From the NCBI GenBank assembly GCA_934661755.1, contig CAKUJM010000059.1:1-14373 (forward strand): 14,373 nucleotides of DNA. The letters are read 5' to 3'. Source of the stretch: an uncultured Lentisphaeria bacterium (lineage in GTDB: Bacteria > Verrucomicrobiota > Lentisphaeria > Oligosphaerales > Oligosphaeraceae). The stretch's first letter is position 1, and each line of letters starts with the position of its first letter. Under the pieces are notes generated by a model that was given only the letters and a program-made list of their open reading frames with translations, had not been told where the DNA came from and made no database searches. Both the position numbers and the translations under genes were made by a program. This document shows, in pieces, positions 1 through 7,528 of the stretch.

Positions 1-97
1 GCGAACTATTCTCCGCAATGGCCTCAGAAGACGATGCCTGTGTTCAGCGCGAACTATTTTTCATTCTTTGTTACTGTTTTTTGTGCCAAAAAATCCC

Positions 98-138
98 GGA
101 AAAAGTGCGCCGGTGGCATTTTTCGGGGAAAAAGTGCC
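98..138 (+). promoter_or_regulatory. Leader with two mutually exclusive hairpins
   Basis: The segment GGCATTTTTC at 115-124 can pair with either of two copies of GGAAAAAGTGC, one on each side (98-108 and 127-137). With the upstream copy it forms a stem with one bulged G and one G-G mismatch, extended by CCC/GGG. With the downstream copy it forms a roughly 9-bp stem with one bulged G. The two folds cannot coexist. The terminator at 190-219 and the start of the beta-helix gene at 269 lie downstream on the same strand. This arrangement would suit an attenuator or riboswitch, but I recognise no known class. It could also be a decayed repeat. No ORF in 1-268 looks genuine. Confidence 0.35.
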
Positions 139-189
139 GCTTGGCAGTTCCGGAATGGCGCAACAGGGATTACAGTACACCCAAAGCCG

Positions 190-219
190 CATCCCCGATC
201 CGGGGATGATTGTTTTTTT
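190..219 (+). terminator. Rho-independent terminator upstream of the beta-helix gene
   Basis: A perfect 8-bp stem, CATCCCCG (190-197) and CGGGGATG (201-208), closes a 3-nt loop. It is followed by ATTG and seven T residues (213-219). It lies only 50 nt before the chosen start of the next gene on the same strand. It either ends a transcript entering from the left edge or acts as a conditional terminator in the leader of the beta-helix gene. I could not find a convincing promoter between it and the start codon, which mildly favours the conditional reading. Confidence 0.8.
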
Positions 220-268
220 CACGGCATCGCACGTCCCCAAACATAAATGCACAACCATGGAGAAGCAC

Positions 269-1585
269 ATGACTTCATTGAAATTTAGTGCCGGCATCCT
301 GGCCACTGTCCTTTCGCTCGGTCTCGGGCTGGGCGCGGCGGACTGGTATGTCTCCGTCCACGTCGGCAACAAGAAAAACGACGGCAGCCAGTCGGCGCCG
401 CTCAAATCCATCCAGAATGCGATCGACAAGGCCGCCCCGGGAGATGTGATCCACGTGGCTGGCGGCGAGTACTATGGCCGGATGAACTGCGGCTGGATTG
501 ACCTGAAGAAGCCGCTCACCCTGATTGGTTCCTACAACGACGATTTTTCCGCCCGCGACATCAAGAGCACCCCGACCTGCCTGCGTCCGAAGAACGAGCA
601 GTTCGGCAGCCGTCCGACCTTTGGCACCCTGACCATCAACACCGAGAATCTCGGCCCCCAGCAGGCGGTGACCATCGATGGCTTTGTCTTTGACCATACC
701 CGTGCCAACGCCTATCATGCCACCGACGGCAAGCCGGAGGGCCTTGCGGCCGGCCGCCTTTGCATTCCGCCGGAAAAGGGCAATGCCAAGTCGCCGTCGA
801 TTGACAAGGCATTGGTCAATGCCAAGACCAGCGGCACCCTGACCATCTCCAACTGCCTGTTCCTCAACGCCAGCAACTATGCGCTGCTGGTCGCCCATCG
901 CGAGGGTGTGGTCAATGTGGTCAACAATGTCTTCCTCGGCAGCCGCAACGCGGCGGCGGATGTGCGCAGCACCAATGGCAAGCCGGGCATGGTGACCTTC
1001 AATTTCGACCACAACACCGCGATGTTCTCCTGGCAGCAGAAGCGCGATCCGGACGCCACCATGGGCTTTGCGGTGCGCGCCAACGACAAGACGATCACCA
1101 ACATCACCAACAACATTCTGGGCTTCAATTACATGTCCGGATTTGACAACACCAAGGGCAACGACGCCACCAAGCAGATTCGTCTGGACAACAACATCTT
1201 CTTCTGCAACCGTGTCGCCGACGTCACCGCCACGATGAGCCCGAACATCATCCTGCTGAAGGTCGAGGACGAGGATGCCTTCTCCGGCCTGGAGGATCTG
1301 GAATGCATGGAGAGCGTTTCGGACAATGTCGGCATGAGCGATCCGAAGCTCTTCAAGGGCGTCCTGGATCCCGACTACGCCGGGGCCTTCATCAACCTCA
1401 CGGCATCGGAGGAGACCGACTATGACGAGAACTCCCCGATGAACCAGTGGCGCGAGATCCTCGGCGTCAACAAGCGCGGCAAGATCAAGATCAAGGTGTC
1501 GATGTACGCCAATCCCTATCCTTATGACAGCGCCATCAAGTTCTTCGGCGTGGTCGAGGGACGCGGTGCCCAGGCATTCAAGTAA
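269..1585 (+). CDS. Secreted right-handed beta-helix (DUF1565-like) protein
   Basis: A 438-residue exported protein of unknown function. Residues 1-24 form a Sec signal peptide (MTSLK, then a Leu/Gly/Ala core ending in GLGAA before Asp25). Residues 26-70 (WYVSVHVGN..., DGSQSAPLKSIQNAIDKAAPGDVIHVAGGEYYG) match the start of DUF1565/pectate-lyase-like parallel beta-helix proteins. Short rung-like segments recur through the middle (VTIDGFVFDHT, LTISNCLFLNAS, VVNVVNNVFLG, ITNNILGFN, IRLDNNIFF), with the Asn ladder typical of beta-helices. No catalytic set of a polysaccharide lyase is evident, so it may be structural or carbohydrate-binding. The start at 269 is preferred because GGAG lies 6 nt upstream and the signal peptide begins there. 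ATG 257, four codons earlier, is possible. The ORF is open upstream to 68, but that extension does not look coding. The fold call is fairly secure; the function is unknown. Confidence 0.85.
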   Translation: MTSLKFSAGILATVLSLGLGLGAADWYVSVHVGNKKNDGSQSAPLKSIQNAIDKAAPGDVIHVAGGEYYGRMNCGWIDLKKPLTLIGSYNDDFSARDIKSTPTCLRPKNEQFGSRPTFGTLTINTENLGPQQAVTIDGFVFDHTRANAYHATDGKPEGLAAGRLCIPPEKGNAKSPSIDKALVNAKTSGTLTISNCLFLNASNYALLVAHREGVVNVVNNVFLGSRNAAADVRSTNGKPGMVTFNFDHNTAMFSWQQKRDPDATMGFAVRANDKTITNITNNILGFNYMSGFDNTKGNDATKQIRLDNNIFFCNRVADVTATMSPNIILLKVEDEDAFSGLEDLECMESVSDNVGMSDPKLFKGVLDPDYAGAFINLTASEETDYDENSPMNQWREILGVNKRGKIKIKVSMYANPYPYDSAIKFFGVVEGRGAQAFK

Positions 1586-1627
1586 GGGCAGCCGGTGACG
1601 GGGGGATGACGCGTACAATGTGGACGA

Positions 1628-1673
1628 CGGGAATTGATCCGGGGCGCCGGCTGGCGTTGCGGTTCAATTCCCG
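1628..1673 (+). other. Long inverted repeat between the beta-helix and HEAT genes
   Basis: Arms CGGGAATTGA (1628-1637) and TCAATTCCCG (1664-1673) are perfectly complementary over 10 bp. After a T-T mismatch the stem continues with three more pairs (CCG/CGG). The first long T run downstream is only TTTT about 15 nt later, so it is a weak intrinsic terminator at best. It could end the beta-helix transcript, sit in the leader of the HEAT gene, or be an operator-like site. I saw no clear promoter in this 149-bp gap. Confidence 0.4.
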
Positions 1674-1734
1674 GGTGGTGCGCGTGTTTTGTCCATTCGT
1701 TGTCTTCCCGTTCAGGGGGAGCAAGATATATATT

Positions 1735-3177
1735 ATGCGGCGGGTGTTTTGCGCATTGGCGGTGCTGGCGTCTGCGATGGCGGTGTCAGCGGTGCAGACG
1801 CAGCAGGAGACGATCGCCCAGTGCGCCCGGGAACTGTCGCTGGATAATCCGGTGGAGCTGAGACGGCGCGCGGCGCTGATTGTCGGAAAATATGACGACC
1901 CGCAGGCGGCGCAGATATTGTCGGTCGCGCTTTCGGATCCGGATCCCGTGGTTCGCCGCAATGCCCTGGTGTCATTGGGTGAGGCCGCGCCTGTGCTTCG
2001 CCAGGCCGGCATGGCGGTGCTTGAGCGGCTGGGCGATGGTGATGTCACGGTACGGCGTCTGGCATCGTCGCTGATCCCGCAGGCCCTCGGGGTGTTCATC
2101 AGCGGCAATGTCCTGTCGGCGCCGAATATCCGCATTGTCTCGGGATTGCGGACGCGCAATCCGGAGGAGTCGCGGCGTACCGCCGGACTGCTTAATCTGG
2201 CGCTGGCCGACAGCGACGGCGCGGTGCGGCGCAATGCCCTGATGGGCGCCGCATATTTTCCCGGCATGCTGGCGCATGGCCGGCTGGAGCCTTTTCTGTC
2301 GTCACCGGAGTGCGAAGTGCGCATGACCGCGCTGATGCTCTACGCCTGCCGCAGCGATGCCGGCGAGGACCGGATCACTTCGATGCTGAAGGCGATGATG
2401 CCCAGGGCAACGGCGGACGACCGCCGGACGATGCTGGATTTTGCATCCCAGGTTCCGGCGGCGGCGGCGATGTGGCTTTTGGCGGCGTTGTCGCACGACG
2501 ACGATGCCGCCATCCGGGTGCAGGCGATGGCGGTTCTCTTCCGGCTGGCGCCGCCGGAGGCGTCACAGCTGCCGCAGCTGCTGGCGGCCATTCATGAGGA
2601 AGGCGTTCCTGCCGCATTGCGTGCCAGGCTGTTGCCGCATGTCGCCGGTCTGTCAAAGGCGTCATTGCGGGCGCTGTCGCGTGATCAATCCCTCCCTGGG
2701 GAAATACGGCGCGGGGCTTGGATTGAGGTACGAAATGGCGGCGGGGAGGAAATCCCGGTCGCGGAGTTGGCGGAGGCGGTCTGTGGCGAGGCCGACGCCA
2801 GTTGCCGGCGGGTGATCATGCGCATTTTATGGCGTCGGGCGAATGCGCTGACGGCGGAGCAGCTGCGGCATCTCCAGGAATGCGAATACGACGATGTCCG
2901 CAAGGACGCATTGGATTTATGCAAGCCGGCAGGGATGGACGATGCCGCGCGGGCCGCAGCCATCCGCGATGGCTTGCTGGATGACTCCGTGTCGGTGCGT
3001 TGCCGCGCGATTCAGCTGCTTGGGCAGCTGCGTCCCGACGGCTGGATCGATGATCTGCTGGCGACTCTGGACGATCCGGATGCGGCGATTGCCGATGCGG
3101 CGGCCATGCAGTTGCGTTCGGCCGCCGCCCGCAAGGATCCGCGGGTCGCCCCGGCATTGCAGAAACACCGCCGGTAG
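1735..3177 (+). CDS. Secreted HEAT-repeat protein
   Basis: A 480-residue protein, probably periplasmic or surface-associated. The start at 1735 is chosen because it opens a signal peptide (MRRVFCALAVLASAMAVSA, cleavage after residue 19) and a purine-rich GGGGGAG lies at 1715-1721, somewhat far at 13 nt. The frame is open upstream to 1606, but that part is Arg-rich and does not look like signal peptide. The mature protein is built of alpha-helical HEAT/PBS-lyase-like repeats. Examples include VELRRRAALIVGKYDDPQAAQILSVALSDPDPVVRRNALVSLG (about residues 40-82), SDGAVRRNALMGAA, DDDAAIRVQAMAVLFRL, and near the C-terminus DDSVSVRCRAIQLLGQL and DDPDAAIADAAAMQL. Such repeats scaffold protein-protein contacts; no enzymatic motif is visible and the partner is unknown. 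Its stop lies 20 bp from the stop of the convergent RND pump gene, with no terminator between. Confidence 0.82.
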   Translation: MRRVFCALAVLASAMAVSAVQTQQETIAQCARELSLDNPVELRRRAALIVGKYDDPQAAQILSVALSDPDPVVRRNALVSLGEAAPVLRQAGMAVLERLGDGDVTVRRLASSLIPQALGVFISGNVLSAPNIRIVSGLRTRNPEESRRTAGLLNLALADSDGAVRRNALMGAAYFPGMLAHGRLEPFLSSPECEVRMTALMLYACRSDAGEDRITSMLKAMMPRATADDRRTMLDFASQVPAAAAMWLLAALSHDDDAAIRVQAMAVLFRLAPPEASQLPQLLAAIHEEGVPAALRARLLPHVAGLSKASLRALSRDQSLPGEIRRGAWIEVRNGGGEEIPVAELAEAVCGEADASCRRVIMRILWRRANALTAEQLRHLQECEYDDVRKDALDLCKPAGMDDAARAAAIRDGLLDDSVSVRCRAIQLLGQLRPDGWIDDLLATLDDPDAAIADAAAMQLRSAAARKDPRVAPALQKHRR

Positions 3178-3197
3178 CGGCGCGGTCGGGTCATGTG

Positions 3198-6100
3198 TCA
3201 GCCCTTGCGGGTGAGCACGCAATAGCACAGCGGCAATACGAATACCGTAAGTACGCCGGCCACCAGCACGCCGCCGAATGACGCCACGCCGATGCCGACG
3301 CGCAGTTCAGAGCCGATGCCATTGGCCGTCGCCATCGGCAGCATCCCCAATGCCGATGCCAGGATGACCATGATCACGGCGCGGAAGGACTCGCCGGCGC
3401 CGCCGATCATGGCGCTGTGCGGGGACTGCCCCTGGTCGCGGAGCTGTCCGAAGCGGTCGATGATCAGCACTGCGGCATTGACGACCACGCCGATGAGCAT
3501 GACCACGCCGAGCATGACGAAGATGTTGATGCCGTAGCCGGTAAGCTTGAGCGACCAGATGACGCCGATGAGGCCGTATGGCAGCGTGAGCAGGATCAGG
3601 AACGGCCTCCAGAATGACTCCAGGATGGCGGCCAGGGTCAGGAAGGTGAGGAAGGATGCCAGAATGATCGCCTCGGCGAAATCCGCGATGGCGTCATCCA
3701 TGTATTCGGCGTCACCGGAGGAGGAGATCTGGTATCCGGCGGGAAGGACCTCCTGCTCCTCGATCTTGTCCTGGATGGCATTGAGCACCTGTTGCAGTTT
3801 TGCCCCGGGCTCGAGGGTGCCGATGACCTGGACGATCCGGCTCTTGTCCCGGCGGTAGATGCTCACCGGGATGGTGTGCTCCTTGATTTCGGCGACGCTT
3901 TCCAGGCGCACCGGCTGGCCGTCCTTTCCGGGGATCATGAATTGCGCGACCTGGCTCTTTCCGGGGATTTCCGCGTATTTGACCCGGATGTCAAACGAAC
4001 GGTCACCGGATTTATAGGTGGCGGCCTTGATCCCCTCAAGATTGCCGCGCAGAATGGTCCCCAGGGTGCTGGAAGTCATGGCGACATCCTGGAGGATGGT
4101 CCGCCTCGGGGAGATGAGCAGCTGCGGTTTGCCCTCGCGGACCGACGAGTCGATCGAGGCGGTGCCGGCGGTGTTTTCGGCAATCGCCTTGATCTTGCGG
4201 CCGGCTTCGTCAAGGGTGTCGAGGTCGGAGCCGCTGATATTGAGGGTGATGGGCATGGAGATGCCGCCCATCTCGGATTGGACGGCGACGGTGATGAAGG
4301 CCCCGGGCTCATCCGACAGCAGCTCCCGGATCTGGTCGATGCGCTCGAAGATCGACCATTCGCGTTCGGTCTTTTCCTTGTATCGCAGCTGGATCTGGCC
4401 GGTATACACCGCCTCCAGCGCCGAAGTGCCAAAGGAGTCGACCTTGCCGACCGTCACCATCATGTTGATCAGATCCGGGAATTGCTCCAGGCGTTCCGCC
4501 ACCGCGCGGACGCGCTGGGCGGTATGCTGCAGATCGTAATTGACCGGATATTCCAGCTTGATCATGATCTTGCCGTGGTCGAGCTCCTCCATGAAGGTGA
4601 ATCCCAGCGAGCCGCCCATGGACAGCGCGTTGAAGAGCAGCAGCAGCGAAACTCCGACCGCCAGCGCAGCCAGCCAGCGGCGGTTGGCGACCCAGCGCAG
4701 GGCGCGGGCGTATGCCTGGGAGAGCGCCTCGATGCGCCCCAGCCACCAGCTGATGGCGCGGCGGATCCGGGTCTGCCGCTGCTGTCCGGGGCGCAGCAGG
4801 CAGGCGCACAGGATGGGCGTGAGGGTGAAGCTGATGAAAATCGACGCGATGTTGACGATCAGCGTGGTGGTGGCGAACGGGCGGAAGACCTCGCCGACCA
4901 TGCTGGTCATCATGGCGATGGGGAGCATGACCACGACGTTGGTGCCGGCGGAGGCCAGCACCGACACCGCCACTTCGCTGGTGCCCTTGTTGGCGGCTTC
5001 CCAGCGGTTCGGAGTGTCTTCCATTCGCCGCACGACATTTTCCAGCACCACGATCGAGTTGGACACCAGGATGCCGATGGACAACCCGGTGGCCAGCAGC
5101 GTGATGGTGTTGAGGGTCAGCCCGAACAGGTTCATGAAGAAGAAGCTGATGATGATGGTCAGCGGCATGGAGATGCAGACAATCAGCGTGGTGCGCAGAT
5201 TGCCGAGGAAGAAGAGCAGGATGGCGGCGCACAGCATGATTCCGGAGACGATGTCGGAGAGGGTGGAGTCAACCGATGCCTGCACCGATCCGCCGTCGTC
5301 GGAGATCCACTCCAGATGCATTCCCCCGGGGAGGTGCTGGTTGAGCTCCTCCATCCTGGCCTTGCACAGATTGACCGTCTTGACGGTATTGCCCTCGGAT
5401 TTCTTGACGATGCTCAGGATCACGCATGGCTGTCCGTTGAACCATGCCAATTGCCGGACCTCGTCAGTGGTCATGAACACCCGCCCCAGATCGCTGATCC
5501 GCCGGCGGATGCCATTGCGGCTGACGACCTCGAAGTTGTTGATCTCCTCGACCTTGGCGTATTCGGCGTCGAATTTGACGCTGATCTCGGTGCCGCTGTC
5601 CCGCACCCGTCCGGAGGGCAGGGTGTTGATGTTGTCCTTGACTGCGGCGATGACCTCGGCGGTGGTGATGCCGGCGGCGACCATTTTCTGGCGGTCAAGC
5701 TCGATGTGCACCTCGCGCTCATTGCCGGAGATGATGTCGACGCGGCCGACGCCGGTGATGGTGGAGAACTGGTCAGACAGCGTATTGTCGGCATAGTCGT
5801 ACTTCTCCTCCATGGTCGCATCGCCGGTGATGGCCAGCTTGACCACTGCCGAGGCGTTGATATTGACCTTCTCGATGACCGGCCGTTCGCAATCCTCGGG
5901 GAGATCCTCCAGGATGGCGTCGATCTTCTCCCGGACATCGACTGCGGCCACATCGACATCCACGCCCATGTTGAACTCCAGCGTGGTGTAGCAGATGTTC
6001 TCCATGCATTGGCTGTCGACGTGCTTGAGGCCATCCAGGGAGCTGACCGCGTCATCGATGCGCTTGGCGACGTCCTTTTCGATATCGGAGGGCGTGGCCC

Positions 6101-6257
6101 CGACCCAGACTGTGCGCACAGTGACATATGGCACATCGAAGGACGGCAGGCTCTCCAGCGACATTTTCCGGTAGCTGTTGAGGCCGAGCCCGACGAGGGC
6201 GATGAGCAGGCAGGTCATGGCGACCGGCCGTCTGGTTGATGCAGTTGCCAAAAACAT
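3198..6257 (-). CDS. RND family efflux pump inner-membrane subunit (AcrB/HAE1-like), proton-relay residues replaced
   Basis: A full-length (1019 aa) RND permease, the inner-membrane motor of a tripartite efflux system. The N-terminus MFLATASTRRPVAMTC is the usual RND start with TM1. It is followed by the porter domain (VWVGATPSDIEKDVAKRIDDAV), a TM2-6 block (about 330-480), a second large periplasmic loop, and a TM8-12 block ending LPLCYCVLTRKG. In TM4 the usual VDDAIVVVEN is VSNSIVVLEN, so Ser399-Asn400 stand at AcrB Asp407-Asp408. In TM10, Asn927 stands at AcrB Lys940 (GVVVNAAVLIID). In TM11, ESFRAV replaces RLRPI, which appears to remove AcrB Arg971 as well. These are by-eye alignments. 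It is the last gene of the efflux operon, 47 nt after the adaptor. Substrate cannot be predicted. The family is certain; standard proton coupling is doubtful. Confidence 0.95.
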   Translation of the reverse strand: MFLATASTRRPVAMTCLLIALVGLGLNSYRKMSLESLPSFDVPYVTVRTVWVGATPSDIEKDVAKRIDDAVSSLDGLKHVDSQCMENICYTTLEFNMGVDVDVAAVDVREKIDAILEDLPEDCERPVIEKVNINASAVVKLAITGDATMEEKYDYADNTLSDQFSTITGVGRVDIISGNEREVHIELDRQKMVAAGITTAEVIAAVKDNINTLPSGRVRDSGTEISVKFDAEYAKVEEINNFEVVSRNGIRRRISDLGRVFMTTDEVRQLAWFNGQPCVILSIVKKSEGNTVKTVNLCKARMEELNQHLPGGMHLEWISDDGGSVQASVDSTLSDIVSGIMLCAAILLFFLGNLRTTLIVCISMPLTIIISFFFMNLFGLTLNTITLLATGLSIGILVSNSIVVLENVVRRMEDTPNRWEAANKGTSEVAVSVLASAGTNVVVMLPIAMMTSMVGEVFRPFATTTLIVNIASIFISFTLTPILCACLLRPGQQRQTRIRRAISWWLGRIEALSQAYARALRWVANRRWLAALAVGVSLLLLFNALSMGGSLGFTFMEELDHGKIMIKLEYPVNYDLQHTAQRVRAVAERLEQFPDLINMMVTVGKVDSFGTSALEAVYTGQIQLRYKEKTEREWSIFERIDQIRELLSDEPGAFITVAVQSEMGGISMPITLNISGSDLDTLDEAGRKIKAIAENTAGTASIDSSVREGKPQLLISPRRTILQDVAMTSSTLGTILRGNLEGIKAATYKSGDRSFDIRVKYAEIPGKSQVAQFMIPGKDGQPVRLESVAEIKEHTIPVSIYRRDKSRIVQVIGTLEPGAKLQQVLNAIQDKIEEQEVLPAGYQISSSGDAEYMDDAIADFAEAIILASFLTFLTLAAILESFWRPFLILLTLPYGLIGVIWSLKLTGYGINIFVMLGVVMLIGVVVNAAVLIIDRFGQLRDQGQSPHSAMIGGAGESFRAVIMVILASALGMLPMATANGIGSELRVGIGVASFGGVLVAGVLTVFVLPLCYCVLTRKG

Positions 6258-6262
6258 ATCTT

Positions 6263-6284
6263 AGGATAAACTCCGTTTATTCCT
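6263..6284 (-). promoter_or_regulatory. Hairpin presenting the ribosome-binding site of the RND gene
   Basis: On the minus strand, AGGAATAAAC pairs with GTTTATCCT with one bulged A and a GGA loop, a roughly 9-bp stem. The only Shine-Dalgarno-like element for the pump start at 6257, GGAG, occupies the loop and its closing base. That leaves a long spacing of 13 nt to the ATG. Such a structure could lower translation of the pump relative to the adaptor, or protect a processed mRNA end. The structure is seen in the sequence; the role is inference. Confidence 0.4.
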
Positions 6285-6304
6285 CGCTCATTCTTCCCGC
6301 ACGC

Positions 6305-7513
6305 CTATTTCCCGGGCTCGGCGATGCGCAGCGGCGTGCCGTCGTCGATTTGGAACTGGCCGTCGACGACATATTGCATATCCTCCGCAAGCTGTTCGCC
6401 GTCGACCTCCACCCATCCGGACTCCTCGATGCCGGTGGTGACGGCCAGGGCCCGGGCCTTGCCTTCATCCACCGCGAAGAGCACCACTGCGGACTCGCGT
6501 TTGAGCGGCACCTCCAGCGGCACTGCGAATGCCTCCCGGGACGACAGCTGGATCGATGCCGACAGCATTGCACCGGGAACCAGCAGTTCCGGATCGTCGT
6601 TGCTGAATTCGGCTTTTATCTCGAAGGTGCGCAATCCCGTTTCGATGGCGGGGCTCTTGCTGGTGACCTTGACCTGGCGGCCATATTTCCTGCCGCCGAT
6701 CTCCAATTGGATGGCGGTTTCCCCCGGTTCAATGCGGCCATAGTATTCAGAGGGCAGCGACAATGCCGCGCGGACGATTCCGGGATCGATCAGCGAGAAG
6801 ACGCCGGTGCGGGCGGCGACTTCCTCGCCGGGATCGTGCAGCCTTGCGGCGATGCGTCCGGCAAACGGCGCCTTGATGACGGTGTCTTCAAGGTCCTTCT
6901 GCTTGATGGCCAGGGTCGCCTTCGCCAATTCGACCTGGGCGATCTGGGCCTGCAGGCTGGCCTGGGCGTAATCGACTCCGGATTTTGCGCGCTCCTGGCT
7001 GAGCTGATAGGTCTCCAGCTCGTTGGAGGAGGCGTTCCCGGAGTCGTGCAACCGCTTGAAACGCAGCGCGTCAAGATCCGCCTTGTGCAGTTCGGCCTGG
7101 GCTTTGGAGAGGTTTGCCTGGGCGACCTTGACCGCCGCTTCCTGGGCGGCAAGGGTGGCGGCGGCGACCTGGACGGCATCGCGGTAGCTGCGGTCGTCAA
7201 TCCGGAAGAGCACCTCGCCGGCCTTGACGGTGTCGCCAAGATCGAAATTGACTTCGGCGATGGTCCCGCCCACCCGGCTGGAGATCACCGCCTTGTCCTT
7301 GGACTCCAAGGTGCCATTGACCTGCAGGAGTTCATGCAGGAGCCGTTTCTGAAGGATGCCGGTGCGCACCAGCACCGTCTGGCGATCGTCTTTTGCATCG
7401 GATGCGGCCTCCGAGGATGATGACGACTTTGCCTTGTTGCCGCAGGATGCGAAACCGGTGGCCAGGCATCCCAGCGCAATGGCCAATGCGGTATTGGTGA
7501 ACAATGTTTTCAT
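6305..7513 (-). CDS. RND efflux periplasmic adaptor lipoprotein (HlyD/AcrA family)
   Basis: A 402-residue membrane-fusion protein that bridges the inner-membrane pump and the outer-membrane channel. A lipoprotein signal peptide ends in a lipobox, FASC, with acylated Cys24, followed by a Ser-rich linker to about residue 40. The lipoyl (biotinyl-like) halves are at about 73-110 (VISSRVGGTIAEVNFDLGDTVKAGEVLFRID) and 210-232 (TVIKAPFAGRIAARLHDPGEEV). They flank a long Ala/Gln/Leu-rich alpha-helical hairpin (about 111-205) that should contact the outer-membrane factor. The beta-barrel and membrane-proximal domains follow, with the family signature LVPGAMLSASI near 311-321. It is the middle gene of the operon, 15 nt after the outer-membrane factor and 47 nt before the pump. 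No strong Shine-Dalgarno is visible, so translation may be coupled to the upstream gene. Confidence 0.93.
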   Translation of the reverse strand: MKTLFTNTALAIALGCLATGFASCGNKAKSSSSSEAASDAKDDRQTVLVRTGILQKRLLHELLQVNGTLESKDKAVISSRVGGTIAEVNFDLGDTVKAGEVLFRIDDRSYRDAVQVAAATLAAQEAAVKVAQANLSKAQAELHKADLDALRFKRLHDSGNASSNELETYQLSQERAKSGVDYAQASLQAQIAQVELAKATLAIKQKDLEDTVIKAPFAGRIAARLHDPGEEVAARTGVFSLIDPGIVRAALSLPSEYYGRIEPGETAIQLEIGGRKYGRQVKVTSKSPAIETGLRTFEIKAEFSNDDPELLVPGAMLSASIQLSSREAFAVPLEVPLKRESAVVLFAVDEGKARALAVTTGIEESGWVEVDGEQLAEDMQYVVDGQFQIDDGTPLRIAEPGK

Positions 7514-7528
7514 GATTGTTGCAGATGT

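Noticed and set aside
1..58. Direct repeat GCGAACTATT at 1-10 and 49-58
   Set aside because: Ten bases in two copies at the window edge is too little to claim a repeat family; sequence to the left would be needed.
275..1618. 447-codon open frame on the minus strand opposite the beta-helix gene
   Set aside because: Antisense shadow with biased composition and no recognisable motif; the plus-strand frame has a signal peptide and beta-helix rungs.
3178..3197. Terminator between the convergent HEAT and RND genes
   Set aside because: The 20-bp gap has no stem with a T tract on either strand; the ends of these transcripts remain unknown.
3792..6239. 815-codon open frame on the plus strand opposite the RND gene
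   Set aside because: It is antisense to a clearly real pump gene. Its product is rich in Asp, Gly, His and Gln with no domain pattern, as expected from GC-rich antisense frames.
6236..7420. 394-codon plus-strand frame opposite the adaptor gene
   Set aside because: The adaptor on the minus strand has all family motifs; the opposite frame is a composition artefact.
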